DNA of 64,000 bases, from positions 124,001-188,000 of the forward strand of contig NZ_LIPF01000010.1 of the NCBI RefSeq assembly GCF_001905385.1. Reading direction: 5' to 3'. Every line of letters begins with the position of its first letter. Within the stretch, counting starts at the first letter, position 1. A program made the translations under genes and the position numbers. Shown here in pieces: positions 49,520 to 58,380 of the stretch. The stretch comes from Streptomyces sp. CB02414. GTDB lineage: Bacteria; Actinomycetota; Actinomycetes; Streptomycetales; Streptomycetaceae. Under the pieces are notes generated by a model, which saw only the letters and a list, made by a program, of their open reading frames with translations, was not told the origin of the DNA and ran no database searches.

Positions 49520-50506
49520 GTGCGCCTGCGCACCCCCCTTGCCCTGCTCGGGGCCGCCGTGCTCGTGCTCGCGGGACCGCCGCTGCTCTCCACGGGCAGC
49601 GACTCCGAGACCGGCACGCAGATCCCCGGCCTGCGCTTCATGGTTCCCAACACACCCGGCGGCGGTTACGACATCACCGCCCGCACGGCCGCGAAGAACG
49701 CCGAGGACGCCGGGCTCACGCACAACATCGAGGTGTTCAACCTGCCCGGCGCGGGCGGCACCGTCGGCCTGAGCCGGTTGGTGAGCGAGCACGGCAACGG
49801 CAAGCTCGCGATGTCGATGGGCCTCGGCGTCGTGGGCGCGGTCCGCTCCAACCACGCGCCCAAGACCCTCGCCGACACCACGCCGATCGCGCGGCTCACC
49901 GAGGAGCAGGACGTCGTGGTGGTCGCCAAGGACTCGCCGTACAAGACGATCGACGAGCTGATCACCGCCTGGAAGAAGGACCCGGGCAAGATCCCGGTCG
50001 GCGGCGGTTCCTCGCCGGGCGGGCCCGACCACCTCGCGCCGATGCTGATGGCGCAGGCCGCCGGGATCTCCCCCAAGTCGGTCAACTACATCCCCTTCGA
50101 CGGCGGCGGCGAGCTGCTCGCCTCGATCCTCGGCAACAAGGTCGGCTTCGGGGTCTCCGGCGTCGGCGAGTACCTGGACCAGATCAAGGCGGGCGAGCTG
50201 AGGGTGCTCGCGGTGACCGGCCCGGAGCGGGTCGACGACCTCAAGGACGCGCCGACCCTCAAGGAGTCCGGCTACGACGTGGACTTCACCAACTGGCGCG
50301 GCGTCGTCGCCCCGCCCGGCCTCTCCGAGGCGGAGCGGAACAAGCTGACCCGCCTGTTCGAGGAGCTGCACGACTCCCCCGAATGGAAGGAGTCCCTGGA
50401 GAAGAACGGCTGGGACGACGCCTTCCTCACGGGTGAGGAGTTCGGCACCTTCCTGGACGCCCAGGACAAGCGCGTGGTGTCGGTACTGAAGGAGCTGGGA
50501 CTGTGA
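49520..50506 (+). CDS. tctC: tripartite tricarboxylate transporter, substrate-binding protein (TctC)
   Basis: A 328-residue exported binding protein of the Bug/TctC family. A signal peptide (LRTPLALLGAAVLVLAGPPL) precedes the family motifs RFMVPNTPGGGYDITAR, NLPGAGGTVGLSRL and GGGSSPGGPDHLAPML. It should bind a carboxylate outside the cell and deliver it to TctAB. I start at the GTG at 49520; GTGs at 49508 and 49511 are alternatives. It is first in the tctCBA operon, and its GTGA overlap with the next gene shows coupling. Substrate unknown. Confidence 0.9.
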   Translation: MRLRTPLALLGAAVLVLAGPPLLSTGSDSETGTQIPGLRFMVPNTPGGGYDITARTAAKNAEDAGLTHNIEVFNLPGAGGTVGLSRLVSEHGNGKLAMSMGLGVVGAVRSNHAPKTLADTTPIARLTEEQDVVVVAKDSPYKTIDELITAWKKDPGKIPVGGGSSPGGPDHLAPMLMAQAAGISPKSVNYIPFDGGGELLASILGNKVGFGVSGVGEYLDQIKAGELRVLAVTGPERVDDLKDAPTLKESGYDVDFTNWRGVVAPPGLSEAERNKLTRLFEELHDSPEWKESLEKNGWDDAFLTGEEFGTFLDAQDKRVVSVLKELGL

Positions 50507-51042
50507 CGACGCCGACCACCGAATCCTCCACGGGGACGGCCTCCGGCCGCCGCTCGTGGCTGCGCGAGCACTCCGAACTCGGCGTGTGCGTCCTGCTGCT
50601 GGCCCTCGGGGTGCTGGTCCTGACCGACGCGCTCACCATGGACGTCGACATCACCCAGCGCGGTCCGGTCGGCCCCAAGACCGTACCGGTCGTCGTCGGC
50701 ATCGGCCTGCTGGTGATCGCCGCGCTGCTCGCGGTGGACGTCCTGCGCGGCGGCCGGGGCGAGGCCGAGGGCGGCGAGGACATCGACCTGTCCGAACCGG
50801 CCGACTGGCGCACGGTGCTGCTGCTCGCCGGGATCTTCCTGGGCGCGGCCGTGCTGATCGAGCCGGCCGGCTTCCCCGTCGCGGGCGCGCTGCTGTTCTG
50901 GGGCGCGGCCTTCGCCCTGGGCAGCCGCCGCGTGGACCGGGACCCGCTGATCGCCGCGGTGCTGTCCCTGATCACCTACGTCGTCTTCGACAAGCTGCTC
51001 GGCGTGCCGCTGCCCGGCGGTCCGCTGATGGGAGTGCTCTGA
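50503..51042 (+). CDS. tctB: tripartite tricarboxylate transporter, small membrane subunit (TctB)
   Basis: A 179-residue membrane protein with four hydrophobic helices (about 27-44, 62-83, 103-122 and 124-165), the TctB pattern. It is the small integral subunit that pairs with TctA. Its GTG start overlaps the tctC stop by 4 bp, and tctA begins one base after its stop. Confidence 0.9.
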   Translation: MTTPTTESSTGTASGRRSWLREHSELGVCVLLLALGVLVLTDALTMDVDITQRGPVGPKTVPVVVGIGLLVIAALLAVDVLRGGRGEAEGGEDIDLSEPADWRTVLLLAGIFLGAAVLIEPAGFPVAGALLFWGAAFALGSRRVDRDPLIAAVLSLITYVVFDKLLGVPLPGGPLMGVL

Positions 51043-51043
51043 C

Positions 51044-52543
51044 ATGAACGCCCTCAACTCCCTCATGGACGGGTTCGGTACGGCCCTGACCCCGGTCAAC
51101 CTCCTGTGGGCCGCGCTCGGGGTGCTGCTGGGCACGGCCATCGGCGTGCTGCCCGGCATCGGCCCCGCGATGGCGGTGGCGCTGCTGCTGCCGGTGACGT
51201 ACGGGCTCGATCCGGTCGCCGCGTTCATCATGTTCGCCGGCATCTACTACGGCGCGATGTTCGGCGGTTCCACCACCTCGATCCTGCTCAACACACCCGG
51301 TGAGAGCGCCGCCGTGGTCGCGGCCATGGAGGGCAATCCCATGGCCAAGGCGGGGCGCGGCGCACAGGCGCTGGCCGCCGCCGCCATCGGCCACTTCGCG
51401 GGCGGCATGATCGGCACGGTCCTGCTGGTGGCGCTCGCGCCGACGGTCGCCGACCTGGCGGTGGACATCGGCGCGCCGGACTACTTCGCCATCATGGTGC
51501 TGGCGTTCATCGCGGTGACCTCGGTGCTGGGTTCCTCGCGTGTCAGAGGCATGGCCTCCCTGCTGATCGGACTGACGATCGGCCTGGTGGGCCTGGACCA
51601 GATGACCGGCCAGCAGCGGCTGACCTTCGGTTCGCTGCAACTCGCCGACGGCGTGGACGTGGTGATCGTCGCGGTCGGGCTGTTCGCGATCGGCGAGGCA
51701 CTGTGGGTGGCGGCCCATCTGCGGCGCGGGGCGCCGGAGCCGATCCCGGTGGGCCGTCCCTGGCTCGGGCGCGGTGACGTGAAGCGCACCTGGAAGTCGT
51801 GGCTGCGCGGCCCGTTCATCGGCTTCCCGTTCGGCGCGATCCCGGCGGGCGGCGCGGAGATACCCACGTTCCTGTCGTACGTCACGGAGAAGCGCCTGTC
51901 CAAGCACAAGGACGAGTGGGGCAAGGGCGCCATCGAGGGCGTGGCCGGCCCCGAGTCGGCGGCGTCGGCCTCTGCGGCGGGCACGCTGGTGTCGATGCTG
52001 ACGCTGGGCCTGCCGACGACGGCGGTCGCGGCGGTGATGCTGGCCGCGTTCCAGCAGTACGGCATCCAGCCGGGACCGCTGCTCTTCGAACGCGAACCCG
52101 AGCTGGTGTGGGGCCTGATCGCCTCCCTCTTCGTCGGCATGGTGCTGCTGCTCGCCCTCAACCTGCCGCTGGCGCCGGTGTGGGCCAAGCTGCTGCGTAT
52201 CCCGCGGCCCTACCTCTACGCGGGGATCATGTTCTTCGCGGCGGTCGGCGCGTACGCGGTCGGCGGCGAGGTCATCGACCTGGTGACTCTGCTGGTCATC
52301 GGCCTGGTCGGGTTCGGCATGCGGCGCTACGGCCTGCCGATCCTGCCGGCCGTGATCGGCGTCATCCTCGGCCCCAACGCCGAGCAGCAGCTGCGCCGGG
52401 CCCTGCAGATCAGCGACGGCAGCGTGACGGGTCTGGTCAACACGCCGTTCGCGGTGACGGTGTACGCGGTGATCGTGCTGCTGCTGGCGTGGCCGCTGCT
52501 GAAGCGACTGGTGGTCCGGGGGCGGGCGCGGACCGACGCCTGA
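51044..52543 (+). CDS. tctA: tripartite tricarboxylate transporter, large membrane subunit (TctA)
   Basis: A 499-residue membrane protein with about 11-12 helices. Family motifs are GVLPGIGPAMAVALLLPVTY near 30, YYGAMFGGSTTSILLNTPGE near 67, and GAIPAGGAEIPTFLSY near 265. It forms the transport channel, driven by an ion gradient. It ends the tctCBA operon. The divergent CitA/CitB-type system probably induces it. No clear terminator follows; an alcohol dehydrogenase remnant begins within 30 bp. Confidence 0.92.
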   Translation: MNALNSLMDGFGTALTPVNLLWAALGVLLGTAIGVLPGIGPAMAVALLLPVTYGLDPVAAFIMFAGIYYGAMFGGSTTSILLNTPGESAAVVAAMEGNPMAKAGRGAQALAAAAIGHFAGGMIGTVLLVALAPTVADLAVDIGAPDYFAIMVLAFIAVTSVLGSSRVRGMASLLIGLTIGLVGLDQMTGQQRLTFGSLQLADGVDVVIVAVGLFAIGEALWVAAHLRRGAPEPIPVGRPWLGRGDVKRTWKSWLRGPFIGFPFGAIPAGGAEIPTFLSYVTEKRLSKHKDEWGKGAIEGVAGPESAASASAAGTLVSMLTLGLPTTAVAAVMLAAFQQYGIQPGPLLFEREPELVWGLIASLFVGMVLLLALNLPLAPVWAKLLRIPRPYLYAGIMFFAAVGAYAVGGEVIDLVTLLVIGLVGFGMRRYGLPILPAVIGVILGPNAEQQLRRALQISDGSVTGLVNTPFAVTVYAVIVLLLAWPLLKRLVVRGRARTDA

Positions 52544-52570
52544 GTCGCCGGACCGGGAGATCGCCCGACG

Positions 52571-52767
52571 ATCGAGGTCATTTCGTCCGGGACCGACTTC
52601 ATCGGTAACCTCGTTGGCAGCTACACCGACCTGTGTGAGCTGATGGTGCTCGCGGCGCAGGGCGGGGTACGGCTGCACCGGCGACGTATCCGCTCGACCG
52701 GTTCCAGGACGCGCCGGCGGACCTGGACGCCGGACGGGTCCTCGGGCGCGCCATCCTGGTGCCGTGA
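52571..52767 (+). pseudogene. 3' remnant of a zinc-type alcohol dehydrogenase
   Basis: Translation gives IEVISSGTDFIGNLVGSYTD then LCELMVLAAQGGVRLH in one frame and, after a one-base frameshift near 52680, TYPLDRFQDAPADLDAGRV then LGRAILVP and TGA. Together these are the last roughly 65 residues of a zinc-dependent alcohol dehydrogenase (GSYxDLxELMxLAAQG and YPLDRFxDALxDLxxGRVxGRAILVP). The catalytic and Rossmann domains are gone. It lies directly after tctA, so the rest was probably lost in a deletion or rearrangement at this junction. Confidence 0.8.
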
Positions 52768-52806
52768 CCGGACGGCTCCGGTCCACCCCTCACAGAAGGC
52801 GAAGTC

Positions 52807-53130
52807 ATGATCTTCATTACGGCGAAGTTCCAGGTGCTCCCGGAACACGCGGACCAGTGGCCGGAGATCTCCGGCGAGTTCACCCGGGCGACCCGTGAGG
52901 AGCCCGGCTGCCTCTGGTTCGACTGGTCCCGCAGCCTCGACGACCCGTCCGAGTACGTCCTGGTCGAGGCGTTCCGCGACGACGAGGCCGGCGCCGCGCA
53001 CGTCCAGTCCGCGCATTTCCGGGCCGCGCAGGAAAAGCTGCCCCGCTACCTGGCCCGCACGCCGCGCATCGTGAACACGACGCTCGACCAGGACGGCTGG
53101 TCGGAGCTGGGTGAGATGGCGGTCGAGTAG
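52807..53130 (+). CDS. antibiotic biosynthesis monooxygenase (ABM) domain protein
   Basis: A 107-residue ferredoxin-like-fold protein of the ABM/YgiN group: MIFITAKFQVLPEHADQW at the start, TREEPGCLWFDWSRS and EYVLVEAFRDDEAGAAH, HVQSAHFRAAQ in the core. Members act as cofactor-independent quinol or polyketide oxygenases; the substrate here is unknown. A strong terminator hairpin follows. ATG at 52807 behind AAGG. Confidence 0.87.
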   Translation: MIFITAKFQVLPEHADQWPEISGEFTRATREEPGCLWFDWSRSLDDPSEYVLVEAFRDDEAGAAHVQSAHFRAAQEKLPRYLARTPRIVNTTLDQDGWSELGEMAVE

Positions 53131-53147
53131 GGCGCCGGAGCCACCCG

Positions 53148-53192
53148 CGGAGGAGGGGCGCGCGCTCTGCCGGAGCGCGCGCCCCTCCTCCG
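53148..53192. terminator. strong terminator hairpin
   Basis: A 20-bp perfect stem (53148-53167 with 53173-53192; left arm starts CGGAGGAGGGGCGC) and loop TGCCG, 18 nt after the monooxygenase stop. It directly meets the stop of the decayed gene on the other strand and can stop transcription in both directions. Confidence 0.85.
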
Positions 53193-53712
53193 TCACGGGA
53201 GGATGTGGGCGGCCTTCACCCGGTGGAGGTGGACGAGGATGTCGTAGGAACGACCGAGGGCGGTTTCCGGAGCGTCGGTCGACCAGTACAGGCCGTAGGA
53301 GCGGGTGGGGCGGGCCTCGGCGAGCCAGGCGCGGGCCGCCGGGACGCGGTGCGCGGGTCGATGCTGAAGTCGCGGTGGCGGACTTCGTCGAGGGTGTGCT
53401 CGTTGTGACCCGCCGGGGCGGGTGCGACGGTGCACGACTCGGGCCGCTGGGCGGTGAAGTCCGGCAGGGCGTTCACGGTGCCCGGGTCGAAGGTCAGGCC
53501 GATGCGGCTCCGGGCACTCATCCGGATTGTCGCTGGTGTACGCGATGTGGCCGTTGTTGAAGGCGAGCGGGACACGGCCGCCCTCGTGTCGCAGCCACCA
53601 GGCGGTGTCGGCGCCCAGCGTCCTTCGACCTGACTGCCGGCCAGGTAGCGGCGCAGATCGTCGGAGTGTTCGGCCTGGAGCAGGGCCTCGATCGTCATCA
53701 GCCACAGCGTCC
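53193..53712 (-). pseudogene. frameshifted gene of unknown family
   Basis: On the minus strand coding-like sequence switches frame at least three times: MTIEALLQAEHSDDLRRYL in one frame, TAWWLRHEGGRVPLAFNNGH in a second, RIGLTFDPGTVNALPDFTAQ then NEHTLDEVRHRDFSIDPRTA back in the first, and VPAARAWLAEARPTRSYGLY, ending SYDILVHLHRVKAAHILP and TGA, in the second. The pieces align end-to-end as one protein of about 170 residues that I do not recognise. A sequencing error cannot be excluded, but several shifts in 500 bp and the decayed surroundings favour a true pseudogene. Confidence 0.55.
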
Positions 53713-53736
53713 AGTCGTCCCTGGAAGGACTTGATG

Positions 53737-53784
53737 ATCGCCACCGCCATCGCCATCGCCATCGCCATCGCCATCGCCATCGCC
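53737..53784. repeat. (ATCGCC)8 hexanucleotide microsatellite
   Basis: Eight tandem six-base units: seven ATCGCC and one ACCGCC (second position). On the plus strand an open frame reads through it as alternating Ala and Ile; on the minus strand it gives Met-Ala or Asp-Gly runs depending on frame. Such pure short repeats are unusual in Streptomyces coding DNA and prone to slippage. Confidence 0.9.
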
Positions 53785-53988
53785 CGGAGCTTCACCGCCT
53801 ACGCCTTCCCCGACGAGCAGTTCTCCGAGCGCATGCGCTAGCGCGACCGGGCCATGCCGCGCTGCTGCTCGGTACCCCGAGGACGAGGTCGGCGAGGGTG
53901 CCGCCCTCACGCTGGGCGCCGCGCAGACGGCCCTGTTCACCGGCCTGATGACCCAGTGGCCCACTGAGCTGACGGTCCGGTCAGCCCA
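53785..53988 (+). pseudogene. decayed coding remnant, perhaps a TetR C-terminus
   Basis: Directly after the microsatellite the plus strand reads RSFTAYAFPDEQFSERMR and a stop (53841); then, in another frame from about 53872, RYPEDEVGEGAALTLGAAQT followed by ALFTGLMTQWPTEL. The second piece resembles the last helices of a TetR ligand domain, but there is no HTH. It converges on and overlaps the end of the YjbQ gene. Tentative. Confidence 0.3.
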
Positions 53989-54406
53989 GGAAGCTGAGCC
54001 GGACCTTCCGCTCCGGGTTGTCCCTGTTTGTATCCACCAGGCACACCGACTGCCAGGTCCCCAGCTCCAGCCGGCCGCCGATCACGGGGAGCGTCGCGTG
54101 CGGCGGCACGAAGGCGGGCAGGACGTGGTCGCGGCCGTGGCCGGGGGTGCCGTGGCGGTGCTGCCAGCGGTCGTCGGCGGGCAGCAGGGTGTGCAGGGCG
54201 GACAGCAGGTCGTCGTCGCTGCCGGCGCCCGTCTCGATGATCGCGATGCCGGCGGTGGCGTGCGGGACGAAGACGTTGAGGAGGCCGTCGCGGCCGGCCG
54301 CCGCCTCGCGCAGGAAGGACTCGCAGTCGCCCGTGATGTCGGCGACCCGCTCCGTCGATCCGGTGGCGAGGTTCAGGACCCGGGTGGTGAAGGCAGCATC
54401 TGGCAT
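53981..54406 (-). CDS. yjbQ: YjbQ/UPF0047 family protein
   Basis: A 141-residue protein of the YjbQ family. It has NVFVPHATAGIAIIETG with a conserved His, HRHGTPGHGRDHVLPAFV with further His, and GTWQSVCLVDTNRDNPERKV at the end. YjbQ has weak thiamine phosphate synthase activity in E. coli and is often annotated as a secondary synthase; the real role is unclear. The start is the ATG at 54406. It is divergent from the monooxygenase-like gene. Confidence 0.88.
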   Translation of the reverse strand: MPDAAFTTRVLNLATGSTERVADITGDCESFLREAAAGRDGLLNVFVPHATAGIAIIETGAGSDDDLLSALHTLLPADDRWQHRHGTPGHGRDHVLPAFVPPHATLPVIGGRLELGTWQSVCLVDTNRDNPERKVRLSFLG

Positions 54407-54461
54407 GCCTCCATCCTGACACCGGGGGAAGACCGGGGCGCACTCCGCCGTTGGTAGAAAT

Positions 54462-55541
54462 GTGAACCACACACGTGAGGTCGAGGTCGTCGTCATCGGT
54501 GCCGGTCAGGCGGGACTCGCCGCGGCTCATCACCTGAGGCGCACCGGGTTCGAGCCGGAGCGCGACTTCGTGGTGCTGGACCACTCCCCCGGGCCGGGCG
54601 GCGCCTGGCAGTTCCGCTGGCCGTCGCTGACGTACGGCAAGGTGCACGGCATGCACGCGCTGCCGGGCATGGAACTGACCGGGGCGGACCCGGCGCGGCC
54701 GTCCGCCGAGGTGATCGGCGAGTACTTCGCGGCGTACGAGGAGACCTTCGACCTGCGGGTACGGCGGCCCGTCGACGTCCGCGCGGTGCGCGAGGGGACG
54801 GGCGGGCGGCTGCTCGTCGAGACGCCGGCCGGGACCTGGTCGGCGCGGGCGCTGATCAACGCGACCGGCACCTGGGACCGCCCGTTCTGGCCGCGCTACC
54901 CGGGGCAGGAGACCTTCCGCGGGCGGCAGCTGCACACCGCGCGGTACGCCGGCCCCGAGGAGTTCGCCGGACAGCGGGTGGTCGTGGTGGGCGGAGGCGC
55001 CTCGGGGACGCAGCACCTGCTGGAGCTGGCCCCGTACGCCGCTGCCACCACCTGGGTGACCAGGCGGCCCCCCGTCTTCCGGGAGGGTCCCTTCGACGCG
55101 GAGGCCGGCCGCGCCGCGGTGGCGCTCGTGGAGGAGCGGGTGCGGCAGGGGCTGCCGCCGAAGAGCGTGGTGTCGGTGACCGGACTGCCGCTGAACGACG
55201 CGGTCCGGGCGGGACTGGAGTCCGGTGTGCTGGACCGCCTGCCCATGTTCGACCGGGTCACCGAGGAGGGCGTGGCGTGGGCCGACGGACGGCGGGTGGC
55301 CGCCGACGTGATCCTCTGGGCGACCGGGTTCCGGCCCGTCATCGACCATCTGGCGCCGCTGCGGCTGCGGGAAGCGGGCGGCGGGATACGGGTCGAGGGG
55401 ACGCGCGCGGTCGCCGACCCGCGCATCCATCTCGTGGGCTACGGGCCGTCCGCCAGCACCATCGGCGCCAACCGGGCGGGCCGCGCGGCCGTACGGGACA
55501 TCAGGCGGCTGCTGGCCGAGGAGGAGCCGGTGGCCGCGTGA
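54462..55541 (+). CDS. flavin-containing monooxygenase-like FAD/NAD(P) oxidoreductase
   Basis: A 359-residue flavoprotein. The FAD motif is VVVIGAGQAGLAAAHHL (9-25), the NAD(P) motif is VVVVGGGASGTQHLLEL (about 172-188), and VILWATGFRPVIDHLAPL is the usual FMO/ATG motif. FYGKVHGMHALPG resembles transport-related flavoprotein relatives (CzcO-like). It may oxidise a small N- or S-containing compound or act as a reductase. The GTG start lies 56 bp from the divergent YjbQ start. Confidence 0.85.
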   Translation: MNHTREVEVVVIGAGQAGLAAAHHLRRTGFEPERDFVVLDHSPGPGGAWQFRWPSLTYGKVHGMHALPGMELTGADPARPSAEVIGEYFAAYEETFDLRVRRPVDVRAVREGTGGRLLVETPAGTWSARALINATGTWDRPFWPRYPGQETFRGRQLHTARYAGPEEFAGQRVVVVGGGASGTQHLLELAPYAAATTWVTRRPPVFREGPFDAEAGRAAVALVEERVRQGLPPKSVVSVTGLPLNDAVRAGLESGVLDRLPMFDRVTEEGVAWADGRRVAADVILWATGFRPVIDHLAPLRLREAGGGIRVEGTRAVADPRIHLVGYGPSASTIGANRAGRAAVRDIRRLLAEEEPVAA

Positions 55542-55553
55542 CGCCCCGCCGGG

Positions 55554-56420
55554 TCAGGTGTCCTGTGCTTTGTCGGAGGCGCTCTGCCCGAGGCGGTTGA
55601 ACTCGGTGACGTTGCGCTGGTGTTCCGCGTAGTCGGCGGTGAACCGGGTGTCGCCGGGCTTGACGGTGACGAAGTACAGCCAGTCGCCCGGCGTGGGGTT
55701 GATCGCGGCGCGCATCGCGTCCTCACCCGGGTTGGCGATGGGCGTGGGCGGCAGCCCCATGCGCTGGTACGAGTTGTACGGACTGTCGATCTTCGTGTCC
55801 TTGGTGGTGGTCTTCAGGGTGGAGCGGCCCAGGGCGTAGTTGATGGTGGAGTCCATCTGGAGCGGCATGCCGCGTTCCAGGCGGTTGAAGATCACCCGGG
55901 CCACCTTGCCCATGTCCTCCTTGGTGGCGGCCTCGGCCTGCACGATGCTGGCGATGGTGACCGCCTGGTAGACGTTGAGCGCGTTGCGCTGGGCGCCCGC
56001 GGCGATGGGTGCGCCGGTGAACTTCTTGTTCGCCGTGTCGACCATGGCCGTCAGCAGCTTCTCCGGGGTGGGGTCCTCGCCCAGCGGGTAGGTCGCCGGG
56101 AAGAGATAGCCCTCGGGATTGCCCCCCGCGTCGTTCGGAAGCTTGAGGTTGGCCTTGGCCAGGGACTTCTTGGTGGTGCCCGCGGGCAGGGCGAGGGTCT
56201 TGTCGACGGCCTCGTAGACCTGGGTGGCGCGCCAGCCCTCCGGGATCACGAGGGACGTGGGACGGGATTCTCCCTCGTCGTCCGTCATCAGCAGCGGCAC
56301 CGCCACGGCGGTACCGGCCACGATGGCGCCGGTCGCGATCAGGGCGATGCGGCCCCGGCGCGTCAGTCGGATCGTTCTCCTGGTGCCTCTCGCGCTGCGC
56401 GGCGGTGTGTTCGTCTGCAT
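55554..56420 (-). CDS. mltG: MltG-like endolytic transglycosylase (short form)
   Basis: A 288-residue YceG/MltG-family protein. A single N-terminal helix (IALIATGAIVAGTAVAVPLL) anchors it, then GWRATQVYEAVDKTLALP, GYLFPATYPLGEDPTPEKLL, and the catalytic region TIASIVQAEAATKEDMGKVA with the expected Glu, RVIFNRLERGMPLQMDSTIN and PYNSYQRMGLPPTPIANPG. MltG cuts nascent glycan strands. It is short, with little of the usual N-terminal extension, so it is likely an accessory paralogue. It lies 43 bp downstream of the ABC exporter gene on the same strand. Confidence 0.87.
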   Translation of the reverse strand: MQTNTPPRSARGTRRTIRLTRRGRIALIATGAIVAGTAVAVPLLMTDDEGESRPTSLVIPEGWRATQVYEAVDKTLALPAGTTKKSLAKANLKLPNDAGGNPEGYLFPATYPLGEDPTPEKLLTAMVDTANKKFTGAPIAAGAQRNALNVYQAVTIASIVQAEAATKEDMGKVARVIFNRLERGMPLQMDSTINYALGRSTLKTTTKDTKIDSPYNSYQRMGLPPTPIANPGEDAMRAAINPTPGDWLYFVTVKPGDTRFTADYAEHQRNVTEFNRLGQSASDKAQDT

Positions 56421-56463
56421 GCGGGCACGGTAACCCCGATGAGCGGACAAACCTGGCATATCG

Positions 56464-58266
56464 TCACCTTGTCGGCTCCAGTCGGGCGTCCCGGCGGACC
56501 AGTGCGGCATAGCGTCCGTCCCGCTCCAGCAGTTCCTCGTGCGTGCCCTGCTCCGCCAGGCGCCCGGAGTCGAGGACCACGATGCGGTCGGCGTCCCGGA
56601 CGGTGGACAGGCGGTGCGCGATGGTGATCGTGGTGCGGTCGGCGGACAGGGCGTCGAGGGCGGCCTGCACGGCGGCCTCGGTGCGGGTGTCCAGGGCGCT
56701 GGTCGCCTCGTCCAGAACCAGGACGGGCGGGTCGCGCAGGATGGTGCGGGCGATGGCCAGGCGCTGCTTCTCGCCGCCGGAGAACCGGTGTCCGCGTTCG
56801 CCGACGACCGTGTCGTAGCCGTCGGGCAGGGCGGCGATGTGGTCGTGGATCTGCGCCGCCCGCGCCGCCTCCTCCAGCTCCGCGTCGGTGGCGTCCGGTT
56901 TGGCGAAGCGCAGGTTCTCGGCGACGGAGGCGTGGAAGAGGTACGTCTCCTGCGAGACGACGCCCACCGCGCGGGCGAGGGTGTCGAAGTCGAGGTCGCG
57001 CACGTCGACCCCGTCGAGGGTGACCCGGCCGCCGGTCACGTCGTACAGCCGCGGCACCAGGTGGCCGAGCGTCGACTTGCCGGCGCCGGTCGGGCCGACG
57101 ACGGCGAGGCTGCTGCCGGCGGGCACGGCGACGTCGATGCCGCCGAGGACCGGGCGGCCCTCGCCGTCGTAGCGGAACTCGACGTCCTCGAAGCGGACCT
57201 CGCCCTTGACGCGGTCGAGGTGGACGGGGTCCTCCCGCTCGGTGATGTCGACGGGCAGGTCGAGGTACTCGAAGATGCGCTGGAAGAGCGCGAGCGAGGT
57301 CTGGATCTGGACGCCGGTCGACAGCAGGCTCACGGCCGGGCGGAACAGGCCCTGCTGGAGCGAGACAAAGGCGACGATCGTGCCGAGGGAGACACCGGGG
57401 CCGCCGAGCTGGAGGGCGATGCCCGCGGTCCAGTAGATGACGGCCGGCATGGCGGCCATGACGATCGTGATGACGGCCATCCGCCAGCGGCCCGCCATGT
57501 TCGACCGCACTTCCAGGTCGACCAGGCCCTCGGACTCGTCGGCGAAGGCGCGGGTCAGCGAGTCGGAGCGGCCCATGGTGCGGCCGAGCAGGATGCCGCT
57601 GACGGAGAGCGACTCGGTGACGGTGGCGGCCATCGCGGCCATCTGCTTCTGCCGCTGAGTGGTGATCCTGCGGCGCTCGCGGCCGACGCGGCGGCTGATC
57701 CACACGAACACCGGGAGCAGGAGCAGCGAGACGACGGTCAGGCGCCAGTCGAGCACCACCATGGCGACGATCGTGGCGACCACGCTGGTGAGGTTGGAGA
57801 CCAGGGAGGTCGCCGTGGAGGTGACGGTGGCCTGCATGCCGCCGATGTCGTTGGCGATGCGGGACTGGACCTCGCCGGTGCGGGTGCGGGTGAAGAAGGC
57901 GAGGGACATCTGCTGAAGGCGGCCGTAGACGGCGGTGCGCAGGTCGTGCATGACCCGCTGGCCCACGGTCGTGGAGATCAGCGTCTGGAGCACGCCGAAG
58001 ACGCTGGTGAGGACGGCGCCGAGGATCATGCCGAGGGCCAGCAGGCTCAGCAGGCCGGTGCGCCCCTCGGGGATCGCGACGTCGAGGATCTCCTTCAGCA
58101 GGAAGGGGGTGGCGACCGAGACCAGCGACGCGGCGCCGACGAGCAGTCCGACGACCGCGAGGCGGCCGCGGTAGGGGCGGAACAGTCTCAGGATGCGGCG
58201 CACCTGCCGGGGTTGTTCCTTCGCTTCGGCGGGCGCCTGCCAGGCGGATTCGCGATCGGGGTGCAT
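56464..58266 (-). CDS. ABC exporter half-transporter (MDR type)
   Basis: A 600-residue fusion of a six-helix membrane domain (about 35-320) and an ATPase domain. Motifs are complete: Walker A VGPTGAGKST, signature FSGGEKQRLAIARTIL, Walker B VLVLDEATSALD and the H-loop ITIAHRLS. A homodimeric drug or lipid exporter is expected. The divergent MarR gene and the inverted repeat between them suggest it is derepressed by a substrate drug. ATG at 58266. The MltG-like gene follows and may be co-transcribed. Confidence 0.92.
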   Translation of the reverse strand: MHPDRESAWQAPAEAKEQPRQVRRILRLFRPYRGRLAVVGLLVGAASLVSVATPFLLKEILDVAIPEGRTGLLSLLALGMILGAVLTSVFGVLQTLISTTVGQRVMHDLRTAVYGRLQQMSLAFFTRTRTGEVQSRIANDIGGMQATVTSTATSLVSNLTSVVATIVAMVVLDWRLTVVSLLLLPVFVWISRRVGRERRRITTQRQKQMAAMAATVTESLSVSGILLGRTMGRSDSLTRAFADESEGLVDLEVRSNMAGRWRMAVITIVMAAMPAVIYWTAGIALQLGGPGVSLGTIVAFVSLQQGLFRPAVSLLSTGVQIQTSLALFQRIFEYLDLPVDITEREDPVHLDRVKGEVRFEDVEFRYDGEGRPVLGGIDVAVPAGSSLAVVGPTGAGKSTLGHLVPRLYDVTGGRVTLDGVDVRDLDFDTLARAVGVVSQETYLFHASVAENLRFAKPDATDAELEEAARAAQIHDHIAALPDGYDTVVGERGHRFSGGEKQRLAIARTILRDPPVLVLDEATSALDTRTEAAVQAALDALSADRTTITIAHRLSTVRDADRIVVLDSGRLAEQGTHEELLERDGRYAALVRRDARLEPTR

Positions 58267-58380
58267 GGGCTCCTACGGAGGTCGGGTGGGTGCGGCGGTG
58301 ACGGCCCGGTCGCACGGGACGCACGAACGCGCCGGGCGACGGGGGCGCGACAGGAACGCGCCGACCCTACGGACCATAGC

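Noticed and set aside
53527..53841. A plus-strand protein containing an Ala-Ile repeat
   Set aside because: The frame depends on the microsatellite and ends 19 codons after it; upstream codons are the antisense of a decayed gene. I treat it as a remnant, not a gene.
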